This document shows positions 55,302-64,000 of a stretch of DNA of 64,000 nucleotides, in pieces. The stretch's first letter is position 1, and every line of letters starts with the position of its first letter. The stretch comes from Roseburia sp. (GTDB lineage Bacteria; Bacteroidota; Bacteroidia; Bacteroidales; Bacteroidaceae), in contig JAMPEL010000012.1 in assembly GCA_023665185.1 (NCBI GenBank), positions 1 through 64,000 of the forward strand, written 5' to 3'. A program made the position numbers and the translations under genes. The notes beneath the pieces are model-generated. The model was not told where the DNA came from, did not search any database, and saw only the letters and a program-made list of their open reading frames with translations.

Positions 55302-56636
55302 TTATTTCAGTTTTTCCTGAATAGCCTTGCTCTCAGCCTCATAACCCGGTTTGTTGAGCAAAGCAAACATATTCTTCTTATATGCTTCCACACCCGGCTG
55401 GTTGAATGGGTTCACCTTTAACAACAAGCCGCTGATACCACAAGCCTTTTCAAAGAAATAGATAAGCTGTCCGAGATTATACTCATCAAGTTTGGAAACA
55501 GTGATACGCATATTAGGCACACCGCCATCCACATGCGCAAGCTGTGTTCCAAGTTCTGCCATCTTATTAACCTCATCAATACGCTTTCCGGCAAGGAAGT
55601 TCAAACCGTCAAGATTCTCCTCGTCAGATGGAACCTCAAGCATCGTATTTGGCTCAGCTACAGATATGACTGTCTCAAATATCGTGCGCTCACCTTCTTG
55701 AATCCACTGTCCCATAGAATGAAGGTCAGTAGTAAAGTCTACGGCAGCCGGGAAAATACCCTTGCCATCCTTGCCTTCGCTCTCTCCATAAAGCTGCTTC
55801 CACCACTCATTCATGTAGTGGAGCTTAGGCTGATAGTTTACAAGAATCTCTATCTTCTTGCCTTCTGCATAAAGAGCGTTGCGGACAGCAGCATACTGTG
55901 CTGACGGATTCTCAGCATAAGGCACATCCATTGCTGTGGCTTTCTCCATATCCTGAGCACCTTTTACAAGCTGCTCAATGTCAAAACCTGCACATGCAAT
56001 AGGAAGCAGACCTACCGGAGTAAGTACAGAGAAACGTCCTCCCACATTGTCAGGAATCACGAATGTCTTGTAGCCCTCCTTATCCGCAGTGGTGCGTGCG
56101 GCACCTTTCTTTGCGTCAGTCACAGCAACAATCACTTTCTTAGCCATTTCCTTACCCATCTTGTCTTCACAAAGTTTCTTCATGAGACGGAAAGTAATGG
56201 CTGTCTCTGTGGTAGTACCTGATTTCGAGATATTGATTACACCAAATTTCTTGTCGCTAAGGTAGCCTATAAGCTCCGACAAATAATCCTCACCGATGTT
56301 GTTTCCTGCAAAAAGGATACGCGGACTGTTACTTGGTTTCAACCATGCGAAACTGTCGCTAAGGGCTTCAATCACAGCACGGGCACCAAGATAGCTGCCA
56401 CCGATACCTGCAACAACAATTGCCTCACAATTCTCACGAAGCACATTTGCTGTAGCATTAATCTCATCAATAAACTCTTTTGTGATGGAAGAAGGAAGAT
56501 GTAACCATCCCAAAAAATCACTGCCAAGACAACTTCCTTTCTCAAGAGCCTCCATCGCAGCTTTCACTTCTGACTCGTAACCTGCTACGGCTCCAGACGC
56601 TGCAAACTGTGCAGCCTTACTGATATTGAGTTCCAT
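55302..56636 (-). CDS. pgi: Glucose-6-phosphate isomerase
   Basis: A 444-residue isomerase of the shorter bacterial type. [14 protein letters not shown] binds the substrate phosphate, [12 protein letters not shown] is the second phosphate loop, and [14 protein letters not shown] is a family signature; catalytic Glu and His lie in the C-terminal half. It lies downstream of gpsA in lysS-gpsA-pgi, an order common in Bacteroidales. It produces fructose-6-phosphate and links with the zwf operon elsewhere in the window. Confidence 0.96.
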   Translation of the reverse strand: MELNISKAAQFAASGAVAGYESEVKAAMEALEKGSCLGSDFLGWLHLPSSITKEFIDEINATANVLRENCEAIVVAGIGGSYLGARAVIEALSDSFAWLKPSNSPRILFAGNNIGEDYLSELIGYLSDKKFGVINISKSGTTTETAITFRLMKKLCEDKMGKEMAKKVIVAVTDAKKGAARTTADKEGYKTFVIPDNVGGRFSVLTPVGLLPIACAGFDIEQLVKGAQDMEKATAMDVPYAENPSAQYAAVRNALYAEGKKIEILVNYQPKLHYMNEWWKQLYGESEGKDGKGIFPAAVDFTTDLHSMGQWIQEGERTIFETVISVAEPNTMLEVPSDEENLDGLNFLAGKRIDEVNKMAELGTQLAHVDGGVPNMRITVSKLDEYNLGQLIYFFEKACGISGLLLKVNPFNQPGVEAYKKNMFALLNKPGYEAESKAIQEKLK

Positions 56637-56745
56637 AATTTATAATTTTATAGATGTAAATCTTTTTATTTTCCGCCGCATCCATCCGAACCATTATCTA
56701 TTCATCAGAAATGTATCCGGTACGACTCACGACGAAAGGTCATGC

Positions 56746-57747
56746 CTATCTGAAAGAATCAGACAGAATTTTTATCTCAACAGAAGGAGATATGCGCTCA
56801 TACAATATATTGTACACCGCATCAAGAATAGGCATATTGACATGATAACGTTTATTTATTTCCTTCATGCACTTCGTACCGTAATATCCTTCTGCAATCA
56901 TTTCCATTTCTAATTGGGCTGTCTTTACAGAATATCCCTGCCCAATCATCGTACCAAACACCCGGTTGCGCGAGAAGTTAGAATACATGGTCACAAGCAA
57001 ATCACCCAAATAGGCAGAAGCCGACACATTGCGCTCCTCCGGCTCCATCGTCTGCAAAAAACGATCCATCTCCTGTATGGCATTAGCGACCAGAACAGCC
57101 TGAAAGTTATCACCGCATTTCAAGCCGTGACAGATACCTGCAGCTATGGCATACACATTCTTGAGTACGGAACTGTATTCTATGCCCTCAATGTCGGTAC
57201 TTACAGACGTCTTCACTGCCTTGCATGACAATAGGTCAGCCACCACTCCGGCATTTTCCAGACAACGACAACCTACTGTAAGATAGCAAAGACGCTCAAG
57301 TGCCACTTCCTCTGCGTGTGACGGTCCTCCAATAGTGGCAACCTGATCTTCCGGAACATTATACGCACGCTGAAAATAGCGCGACACAGTAATGTTCTCA
57401 TCGGGCACAATACCCTTGATTGCCGTCACCACCAATTTTTCCCTCATGCTTGTCTTCAGTTTTTTCAGATGACTCTTCACATAAGGAGAAGGTGTCACAA
57501 AGATAAGGGTATCGGAACGCTTGACTATATCATTTATATCAGAAGAGAAGTTTATCCTGTTCACATCAAAGTGAAGACTGGTAAGATAAGCAGGATTGTG
57601 TCCCAGACGCTTAAAGTCCTCAATGCGGTCGTCACGTCTGATATACCAGTTTATACTTTCCTCATGATTAAGCACAATTTTTGCTATAGCGGTAGCCCAG
57701 CTTCCGCCTCCCATGATTGCCACTCGTCCGCAACTCTTAAACTGCAT
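56746..57747 (-). CDS. gpsA: Glycerol-3-phosphate dehydrogenase [NAD(P)+]
   Basis: A 333-residue enzyme making glycerol-3-phosphate for phospholipids. The start at 57747 gives MQFKSCGRVAIMGGGSWATA with the dinucleotide loop; the longer frame from 57819 adds a poorly conserved stretch. IGGPSHAEEVA and SSVLKNVYAIAAGICHGL (with the catalytic Lys) are the signatures. It is between lysS and pgi on the same strand. Confidence 0.94.
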   Translation of the reverse strand: MQFKSCGRVAIMGGGSWATAIAKIVLNHEESINWYIRRDDRIEDFKRLGHNPAYLTSLHFDVNRINFSSDINDIVKRSDTLIFVTPSPYVKSHLKKLKTSMREKLVVTAIKGIVPDENITVSRYFQRAYNVPEDQVATIGGPSHAEEVALERLCYLTVGCRCLENAGVVADLLSCKAVKTSVSTDIEGIEYSSVLKNVYAIAAGICHGLKCGDNFQAVLVANAIQEMDRFLQTMEPEERNVSASAYLGDLLVTMYSNFSRNRVFGTMIGQGYSVKTAQLEMEMIAEGYYGTKCMKEINKRYHVNMPILDAVYNILYERISPSVEIKILSDSFR

Positions 57748-57850
57748 AATCGTTTCCGTATTGTGATGAATACACAGAAGCCACAGTCTGCCGGCAGCAT
57801 CCTTTAATAGGAAAGCCATTGGTACACTGTAGTCCTGCCAACCATTTTCT

Positions 57851-59578
57851 TTAACTTATTCTCGCGACAATAGCATTCAGTTCATCCACACTCGGCTTCT
57901 GAATGTCAAGTTTGTATTTCTTGATAATCTCGCCAAGCTGCTGCTGTATTTTCTGAGCATTTCCTCCAGCAAGGTCAGATACGAGGTTATATCCTGCCTT
58001 CTGAAGCACAGGAACAATCTCCTCGCTGAACCCTACCTCCACATATTTAGCCACAGCATCCTTAGGAGCTTTTTTCTCTGGCTTCATCTGAGGAAAGAAC
58101 AAAACCTCCTGTATGGTTGTCTGTCCAGTCATGAGCATGACAAGACGGTCGATACCGATACCAATACCCGATGTAGGCGGCATTCCATACTGCAAGGCGC
58201 GCAAGAAATCTTGGTCGATAATCATCGCCTCATCATCACCCTTGTCAGCCAGACGCATCTGTTCTTTAAAACGATCTTCCTGATCTATCGGGTCATTGAG
58301 TTCGGAATAAGCGTTTGCAAGTTCCTTTCCGTTCACCATCAACTCGAAACGCTCTGTCAGTCCCGGCTTTGAGCGGTGCATCTTGGTCAGCGGAGACATC
58401 TCTACCGGATAATCTGTAATGAATGTCGGCTGAATAAATGTTCCCTCACAGAATTCGCCAAAAATCTCGTCTATCAGTTTGCCCTTGCCCATTGTGTCGT
58501 CAATATCCATGTTCAGTTTCTTACAAACTTCACGGATTTCATCTTCCGACTTGCCCTCAAGGTCGTATCCTGTCTTCTCCTTAATAGCTTCAAGAATAGG
58601 CAGACGTCGGTATGGAGCCTTGAAAGAGATGGTCTTGCCATCGACAACCGTCTCTGTGGTACCGTTGGCTGCGATACATATTTTTTCAAGCAACTGTTCT
58701 GTAAAGGACATCATCCAATTATAGTCCTTATACTGTACATACAACTCCATGCAGGTAAACTCCGGATTGTGTGTGCGGTCCATACCTTCATTACGGAAGT
58801 TCTTTCCAATCTCATACACACCCTCGAATCCGCCGACAATAAGACGCTTCAGATACAACTCTGTCGCAATACGACAGTAAAGATCAATATCGAGTGAGTT
58901 ATGATGGGTAATAAACGGACGCGCACTTGCCCCGCCCGGTATCGACTGAAGAATTGGTGTTTCCACCTCTGTATATCCTGCCTCATCGAGCACACGGCGC
59001 AACGTACTGATACATTTTGAGCGTTTCAAGAATGTCTCCTTCACTCCATCATTCACCACAAGGTCCACATAACGCTGACGGTATCTCAACTCAGGGTCTT
59101 CAAAAGCATCATATGCCACACCGTCCTTGTACTTAACGATTGGCAGCGGTTTGATACTCTTTGCCAGCACAGTCACTTCCTGTGCATGAACAGAAATCTC
59201 ACCGGTCTGGGTACGGAACACAAATCCCTTAATACCAATAAAGTCGCCCAAGTCCAAAAGTTTCTTGAACACTGTATTGTACATTTCCTTGTTCTCTTCC
59301 GGACAGATGTCATCGCGTGTCACATACACCTGTATGCGTCCTTTAGAATCCTGCAACTCCACAAACGAGGCCTTGCCCATTACGCGGCGGCTCATCATAC
59401 GTCCTGCGATGCAAACCTGACGTGGCTCATCCTCATCCTTGAACTCTGAAATTATATCAACAGAAAAAGCATTTGTAGGGTATTCCGCAGCCGGATAAGG
59501 CTCGATTCCCATATCCTTCAATGCCTGTAGATTATTTCTGCGGTTTATCTCCTGTTCATTAAGTTCCAATACGTTCAT
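57851..59578 (-). CDS. lysS: Lysyl-tRNA synthetase, class II
   Basis: A 575-residue class II aminoacyl-tRNA synthetase. The N-terminal OB fold (about 55-150) binds the anticodon. Motif 2 is [15 protein letters not shown] and motif 3 is [12 protein letters not shown]. The C-terminal extension of about 70 residues, after the catalytic domain, has a helix-hairpin-like ending ([20 protein letters not shown]) seen in Bacteroidota enzymes. It is the first gene of lysS-gpsA-pgi. Confidence 0.96.
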   Translation of the reverse strand: MNVLELNEQEINRRNNLQALKDMGIEPYPAAEYPTNAFSVDIISEFKDEDEPRQVCIAGRMMSRRVMGKASFVELQDSKGRIQVYVTRDDICPEENKEMYNTVFKKLLDLGDFIGIKGFVFRTQTGEISVHAQEVTVLAKSIKPLPIVKYKDGVAYDAFEDPELRYRQRYVDLVVNDGVKETFLKRSKCISTLRRVLDEAGYTEVETPILQSIPGGASARPFITHHNSLDIDLYCRIATELYLKRLIVGGFEGVYEIGKNFRNEGMDRTHNPEFTCMELYVQYKDYNWMMSFTEQLLEKICIAANGTTETVVDGKTISFKAPYRRLPILEAIKEKTGYDLEGKSEDEIREVCKKLNMDIDDTMGKGKLIDEIFGEFCEGTFIQPTFITDYPVEMSPLTKMHRSKPGLTERFELMVNGKELANAYSELNDPIDQEDRFKEQMRLADKGDDEAMIIDQDFLRALQYGMPPTSGIGIGIDRLVMLMTGQTTIQEVLFFPQMKPEKKAPKDAVAKYVEVGFSEEIVPVLQKAGYNLVSDLAGGNAQKIQQQLGEIIKKYKLDIQKPSVDELNAIVARIS

Positions 59579-59705
59579 ATATGTATATATTCTTAATTTA
59601 TTAATCCGTAATCAATGCACAACGTGCATAAAGAAAAGCTTGGAGAAGCGGCACTGACACCCTTCGTCCATTGATTTTCAGAAAAAAGCCCGCGCTTTTT
59701 GTGTG

Positions 59706-59713
59706 CAAAGTTA
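59706..59713 (-). promoter_or_regulatory. Promoter -7 element of lysS
   Basis: On the minus strand TAACTTTGC fits the -7 consensus and lies about 128 bases before the ATG at 59578, leaving a long leader. No clear -33 is seen. Confidence 0.5.
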
Positions 59714-59755
59714 ATAAATACTTGTGACAATACCCCATATAGCAGGGGTCTTTCT

Positions 59756-61159
59756 TTACAAAATAATCTTCCACACGGAACTCGCATAGCAGCGGTTACG
59801 CATCAGCGGTGAGCATGTATGCACATAATCGAAGCTGAATCCCGCCGCATATTTCTTCGTACTGAGATAGTCGAAGGCAAATCCGCCCCCCACTTCAAAA
59901 CGGCTGTTGCCCGGCACATGCAAGAACGGCTGGCCTGTATCCGCATCAAGCATGTCCGCCTCATCCAAGAAACGCACTCCGGCAAATGCGCGCAACGAAA
60001 AACGGGAGGCAAGGGTGACGGGAAGAGAATATTTCAGTCCCATGTCGGTATGATACATATTGATGTTGCAACCGCCTACTGTGGGAGTCTCATTGGCAAG
60101 ACTTGCGAGAGAGGCCTTCGCCCGACTGTTGGATACTCGCGCCATAGCCTCCACCGCCCATTTGTCATTCAGAAACAACGAAGTCTCGAAACCCGCATAA
60201 AAGGTAGAACTCATGCTGACCGACATTTGCCCGTCGAAGCCGGAAAGAAGCTCATAGGCATCCGGAGATACGTTTCTCTTGCCAATCTCCGTACCGGAAA
60301 CAAGACTAAAAGAAGACGGACGTTCATTATATCTCATCACCCTCATCATGTCGCTTTTCATCATCCGCGGACGGTTTATTCCCCGTTCACCAAGCACCGC
60401 ATCTGTCAGGAAATAAGCCACATTGGTCGACACCACTCCTATTCCGGCACCAATGAACGTATCATTAATCCAATGGCGGCTGTTGCGCAGGCGGAGCAAC
60501 TGTGTGGCCGTAGCTGCCGTATATCCGCCTACACTTATCCAGGGACTATGGTGCCCGTATTCACGATGCAGAATCGTGGCACCTACAAAAGCCAACGTTG
60601 TGTGACCGGAAGGCATACTGTTCTCGTCCGAACCATCAGGACGTGTCTCCTTCACCGAGGCTTTCAGTCCGCTGCTTATGCCCGATGACAATGCCAGTGC
60701 CATTGCGTTTGCCATAAGCATACGCTGTGTCGTGCTCCTGCTCTCCACCCCAGCGACTTTCAGAATCCAGTTGGCGGCAAGCGGAGCGAGTGCCACTCCA
60801 TAGTCAGCCTTGTCATGATGGACACGTGTCAGGAATCCGCTTTTCTTATTAAAATTGTTGTCGGCAATTGAAAGTACTATTCCACGCAACAAAGGCTGCG
60901 TCTCTTCAAGATGCAGCGTCATCTCTTCCTGCAACAAACGCGCCTCATACTCAGCCACCGCCTTTTCCGCTTCCATTTCTTTGGATTTCTGAATCATCAA
61001 CGCTTCCACATCTTTCAGGTACGCAGAATCTACGGGCTGGAAATGTATGGTTGAATTAGCCGGCAGGGTGTCTCTGTCGCAATGCGGAGTACAAGTGTCA
61101 TTCGCAAAAACAGACACGGAGGCATACATATATAATATAATAATGTGTACGTATCTCAT
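59756..61159 (-). CDS. PAP2-family phosphatase with C-terminal outer-membrane barrel
   Basis: A 467-residue protein with a signal peptide (cut near SVFA-ND). A charged helical segment (about 45-85) precedes the PAP2 domain with Lys166-Arg173-Pro174 (KASVKETRP), PSGH (183-186) and Arg223-x5-His229-x3-Asp233, all catalytic residues being present. From about residue 285 there are alternating strands typical of an eight-strand outer-membrane barrel. The substrate may be a lipid phosphate such as lipid A or undecaprenyl pyrophosphate (inference). Confidence 0.85.
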   Translation of the reverse strand: MRYVHIIILYMYASVSVFANDTCTPHCDRDTLPANSTIHFQPVDSAYLKDVEALMIQKSKEMEAEKAVAEYEARLLQEEMTLHLEETQPLLRGIVLSIADNNFNKKSGFLTRVHHDKADYGVALAPLAANWILKVAGVESRSTTQRMLMANAMALALSSGISSGLKASVKETRPDGSDENSMPSGHTTLAFVGATILHREYGHHSPWISVGGYTAATATQLLRLRNSRHWINDTFIGAGIGVVSTNVAYFLTDAVLGERGINRPRMMKSDMMRVMRYNERPSSFSLVSGTEIGKRNVSPDAYELLSGFDGQMSVSMSSTFYAGFETSLFLNDKWAVEAMARVSNSRAKASLASLANETPTVGGCNINMYHTDMGLKYSLPVTLASRFSLRAFAGVRFLDEADMLDADTGQPFLHVPGNSRFEVGGGFAFDYLSTKKYAAGFSFDYVHTCSPLMRNRCYASSVWKIIL

Positions 61160-61187
61160 CTGACAATCAAAATTAGAATAGGATGGA

Positions 61188-61195
61188 CAAAGGTA
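61188..61195 (-). promoter_or_regulatory. Promoter -7 element of the PAP2 gene
   Basis: TACCTTTG on the minus strand, about 30 bases before the ATG at 61159. Confidence 0.5.
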
Positions 61196-61407
61196 GTAAT
61201 AAAAAGAATTTTTCTGTCACTTAAAGAAGGATATTACACAGAATTTGTTTGCTGATATATACAACATCAACACATCAAGCGGCAAACATCTTTACCTCGC
61301 ATCATAAGTTATCTAATCCCGAACTTATATGTAATAATGTCTGCGCTTTGTTGCAGATATCTTTTTTGTCCGCACCGCAAAAGCAAAAACAGCGTACGAA
61401 ATTCTCT

Positions 61408-61445
61408 AAACCGCACTGTGGTTTTTATAAACTACAGTGCGGTTT
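61408..61445. repeat. Inverted repeat in the divergent spacer
   Basis: AAACCGCACTGT and its exact inverse enclose 14 bases. No gene lies upstream on the plus strand to be terminated and the flanks have no good T run, so this could be an operator or an RNA hairpin rather than a terminator. Confidence 0.6.
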
Positions 61446-61642
61446 AAAAAATTACTAAGGTGGAAATGACTTTCAACAGCCGTCTTATCGCATTTGAAGA
61501 ACCGCAAAATGTTTTTTTGGAAGCAGCGGACACACCTTCCATCCAACCGAAAAAATCATATTGCGTATATATCCACGACCACAATGGAGTAAAAGTCACA
61601 AATAATGCCCCATTTGTAATAGGCTGAGAACCGCAACACATG

Positions 61643-61650
61643 TAATTTTG
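61643..61650 (+). promoter_or_regulatory. Promoter -7 element of the GH110-type gene
   Basis: TAATTTTGC fits the -7 consensus and lies 30 bases before the ATG at 61680. Confidence 0.5.
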
Positions 61651-61679
61651 CAGCATAGGAAAACTCAAAAGCATCAGAA

Positions 61680-63395
61680 ATGAAAAATATCAAGAAAACC
61701 GTACTGACGGCATCACTCCTTTTCTACGGTTCTTTGCTTTATGCAGAGAAAGAACATGTCGTTCATTTAAAAGCTACCAACGGAGATGCGACTCCATCCT
61801 TGCAACAAGCTATAGAAAAGGCGGCTCAATGGAAAGGGAAAAAAGTGACAATAAAACTGGAGAACGGTGACTACAACCTATACCGCACCTCGGCATCACA
61901 CCAAGTATATTATGTGTCCAACACCGCATCGGCAGAGGAAAATCCCGACCCCACCAAGCATATCGGGCTATGGCTGAAAAAGTTGAGAAACGTCACGATT
62001 GACGGTAACGGCGCAAGACTCATCACACACGGCGAGATGACGACATTTGTCATAGACAGCTGCGAGAATATAGTCATGAAAAACTTCACTCTCACTGCTG
62101 CCGACCCGTCTGTACCGGAAATGACTGTCATTGATACGGGAATGGATTACATTACAAGCCGCATCCACCCTTCATCGAACTACGAAATAAATGAGGAAAC
62201 ATTCAACTGGACTGGAGAAGGATGGCAATTTGGCGGCGGACTGGCACAGGTTTTCTATCCGGAAACAAATGTCACCAACCGTTGCGAATCGCCAATGAGC
62301 GGAATTGTCAAAGCTGAAGAAATGGGAAACGGAATTGTGCGGTTTCACTATGGAAAGACACACCCGTTCCATAAGGGAGAGGTGTATCAGATGAGGCATA
62401 CCATACGCAACGAAGTGTGCGGACTCATACAAAGGAGCAAGAATGTACGACTGGAGGACTTGCAAATATACTTTCTCGGCAACTTTGGTATTGTGGGACA
62501 ATATTCCGAGAACCTTACCTACCGCCATTTGTGGTGCGCTCCAGAACCCGGCAGCGGACGCACCTGCGCAGGATTCGCGGATTTCGTACAAATGTCGGGA
62601 TGCAAAGGCTATATTCGCATTGAGGACTCCTATTTTGAAGGTGCCCACGATGATGCAATCAATGTGCATGGCACTCATCTGAAAGTCACGGAATATATTG
62701 GCGGAAACCGCATAAGGGTAAGATTCATGCACGGACAGTCGTATGGATTTGAGGCATTCGCAAAAGGCGATAAAGTTGAATTGGTCGATGCCCATACACT
62801 GTTGTGCGTACTGGCAGCCACCGTCAGGCAAACGGAGTTTGTCGACCGCTATGAAAGTATTTTGACGCTCGACAAAGACATCAGTGCCGAGGTGAGTGGC
62901 AGAGACAACATTGTGGTAGAAAATGTGACATGGACACCGGACGTACACATTAAAGGCAATTATTTCTCGCGCCTGCCTACAAGGGGCATTTTGGTGACAA
63001 CCCGGGGCAAGGTGTGTATAGAGGACAACACATTCTACCGTCTGCCGATGCCGGCGATACTTATTTCAGACGATGCCCGCAGCTGGTATGAGTCGGGACC
63101 GGCACGCAACGTGACAATATGCCACAACAGATTCATCGAGGGCGGTTCGCCAGCAATTGCCATCATGCCGGAAAACGACTTGTATGAGGGTGCCGTACAC
63201 AAGAACATACTCATCAGGTCCAACCGTTTCAATATCACATCCGGACATATTGTCGAGGCACGCTCTTCCGACCACATTACTGTGACAGACAATGTGGTGG
63301 AGACATCTTCAGACGGCGAGTGTGCCGATTACATGAGTTTCGAAAGATGTAACGATGTAGAGATTAAAAACAACAGGCTGACTCACAGAAAATAA
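61680..63395 (+). CDS. GH110-type alpha-1,3-galactosidase (right-handed beta-helix)
   Basis: A 571-residue secreted protein (signal peptide about 1-22). The beta-helix repeats and the words GAHDDAINVHGTHL and AILISDDARSWYESGPARNV agree with glycoside hydrolase family 110, known from Bacteroides to remove terminal alpha-1,3-galactose (including blood group B antigen). The paired Asp residues in AHDDAINVHG are likely catalytic or metal-linked. No other glycan genes are adjacent, so it is not in a classic PUL. A host-mucin niche is suggested. Confidence 0.85.
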   Translation: MKNIKKTVLTASLLFYGSLLYAEKEHVVHLKATNGDATPSLQQAIEKAAQWKGKKVTIKLENGDYNLYRTSASHQVYYVSNTASAEENPDPTKHIGLWLKKLRNVTIDGNGARLITHGEMTTFVIDSCENIVMKNFTLTAADPSVPEMTVIDTGMDYITSRIHPSSNYEINEETFNWTGEGWQFGGGLAQVFYPETNVTNRCESPMSGIVKAEEMGNGIVRFHYGKTHPFHKGEVYQMRHTIRNEVCGLIQRSKNVRLEDLQIYFLGNFGIVGQYSENLTYRHLWCAPEPGSGRTCAGFADFVQMSGCKGYIRIEDSYFEGAHDDAINVHGTHLKVTEYIGGNRIRVRFMHGQSYGFEAFAKGDKVELVDAHTLLCVLAATVRQTEFVDRYESILTLDKDISAEVSGRDNIVVENVTWTPDVHIKGNYFSRLPTRGILVTTRGKVCIEDNTFYRLPMPAILISDDARSWYESGPARNVTICHNRFIEGGSPAIAIMPENDLYEGAVHKNILIRSNRFNITSGHIVEARSSDHITVTDNVVETSSDGECADYMSFERCNDVEIKNNRLTHRK

Positions 63396-63436
63396 TCGTT
63401 GGAAAAAACTTCGTATCGTATAATATCAAGAAAATT

Positions 63437-63487
63437 GCAGGGGAGGAATAAAACCACGCATTGTGCATGGTTCCATTCCTCCCCTGC
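63437..63487. terminator. Bidirectional terminator between GH110-type gene and MATE gene
   Basis: A 13-bp perfect stem (GCAGGGGAGGAAT and its inverse) encloses about 25 bases. It lies between the two converging genes. Confidence 0.8.
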
Positions 63488-63505
63488 ATATACCAAACAG
63501 ACAGT

Positions 63506-64000
63506 CTATTTTCTATTTGCACAATACACAAGAAAAATGACGAGTAATGTCAGAGCCTCCGAAACAGGAATTGCCAACCAAAATCCGGAGATACCAATCA
63601 GTTCCGGTAACAACCGCAAACAAGGCACAACAAATATCATGCCTCGCAAAAGAGTGAAGACGGTGGCTTTCGTGGATTCCTTGACGCTTTGGAAATAGCC
63701 GATAAAGACAATGTTGAGCGCGAAGAAAATGCCACACAAAGCAAATTCAGGCAGTCCGGCACAAGCAAGTTCAAAAGGCTCTGTACCGGAGGCGAGAAAC
63801 ATCATCACCAAATATCTCGCACCGCCCGATATTGCAACCACTTCAATTATGCCACAAATAAGGGCTGCCACAACAGCTGTACGCAATGCCTTTTTGACAC
63901 GTGCCATGTCGCCTGCCCCGAAATTAAAACTGACAATAGGTTGCACAGCCTCAGCCACTGCGTTATTGACTGAGAAAAGGAAGGGAAACAGATAGCAGGC
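63506..64000 (-). CDS. MATE-family efflux transporter (partial)
   Basis: The C-terminal 164 residues of a multidrug/toxic-compound or sodium-coupled exporter; the gene enters from beyond the right edge, where the frame is open (...LFSVNNAVAEAVQPIVSFNF). The QPIVSFNFGAGDMARVKKAL segment is typical of MATE proteins and four or five hydrophobic helices follow. The substrate is unknown. The true start is outside the window. Confidence 0.85.
   Translation of the reverse strand, partial: ACYLFPFLFSVNNAVAEAVQPIVSFNFGAGDMARVKKALRTAVVAALICGIIEVVAISGGARYLVMMFLASGTEPFELACAGLPEFALCGIFFALNIVFIGYFQSVKESTKATVFTLLRGMIFVVPCLRLLPELIGISGFWLAIPVSEALTLLVIFLVYCANRK

Larger units (their letters stand above)
61160..61679. 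other. Intergenic region between divergent genes
   Basis: No gene is supported. It holds the -7 elements of both flanking genes (minus 61188-61195, plus 61643-61650) and an inverted repeat at 61408-61445. Short frames on both strands have no family resemblance. Confidence 0.6.

Noticed and set aside
59819-60688. 289-codon open frame on plus opposite the PAP2 gene
   Set aside because: The minus-strand protein has complete PAP2 catalytic motifs and a signal peptide.
62172-62948. 258-codon open frame on minus opposite the GH110-type gene
   Set aside because: It lies wholly within the well-supported plus-strand gene and has no family features.

Overview
The window is chromosomal DNA from a member of the Bacteroidales (Bacteroidota). 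The evidence is the Bacteroidota promoter form (TAnnTTTG at -7, in three places with TTG about 20 bp upstream, for example before metY and mutS2), lysS-gpsA-pgi gene order, lipoproteins and outer-membrane barrels, an M16 peptidase homologue without zinc ligands, and a GH110 family glycosidase. A Bacteroides- or Prevotella-like genus is likely, but the sequence alone does not settle which. I see no rRNA or tRNA gene and no CRISPR array.

Layout. 0.7-7.2 kb (+): a carbonyl/redox-stress operon: flavodoxin-esterase lipoprotein, aldo/keto reductase, exported aldo/keto reductase, RibD-type reductase, YqhD-like alcohol dehydrogenase and DkgA-like reductase. 7.3-10.7 kb (-): two rRNA-modification enzymes and a membrane protein. 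10.9-17.5 kb (+): Gfo/Idh/MocA oxidoreductase, metY-cysK, a TonB-receptor-like protein and a membrane-anchored ferredoxin. 18.4-21.3 kb (+): a four-domain sulfur-transfer flavoprotein followed by a MarR regulator, with two palindromic operator candidates in front. 21.5-22.1 kb (-): a CatA-like acetyltransferase. 22.5-26.5 kb: an AT-rich accessory island with two unknown genes, a SIR2-like NADase candidate, a broken small secreted protein and a truncated integrase, bounded by degenerate att-like repeats. 26.7-36.7 kb (+): PBP1A, kdsB, M16 homologue, gyrA and two TPR proteins. 36.9-38.1 kb (-): panC-panD. 38.4-42.2 kb (-): a wrecked type I restriction-modification locus (hsdM tail, YhcG-like nuclease with an amber codon, hsdR lacking its start). 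43.0-46.7 kb (-): gnd-zwf-pgl, the oxidative pentose phosphate pathway. 46.8-50.0 kb (+): mutS2 and an HD hydrolase. 50.3-61.2 kb (-): flavin reductase, rarA, HAD hydrolase, patatin-barrel protein, pgi, gpsA, lysS and a PAP2-barrel protein. 61.7-63.4 kb (+): GH110-type beta-helix protein. A MATE transporter runs off the right edge.

The parts least explained by known annotation are: (i) a structured intergenic repeat of about 400-500 bp in three copies (1-410, about 17,750-18,240, about 42,340-42,870), each ending in a long hairpin built on CGTAGAATCGC; (ii) the 22.5-26.5 kb island, where a SIR2-like gene and its upstream neighbour are interrupted at four homopolymer tracts that would all be repaired by removing one base; and (iii) the stepwise ruin of the type I restriction locus. 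Together they suggest two defence-type loci in decay, or possibly switched off reversibly, in an otherwise housekeeping stretch.
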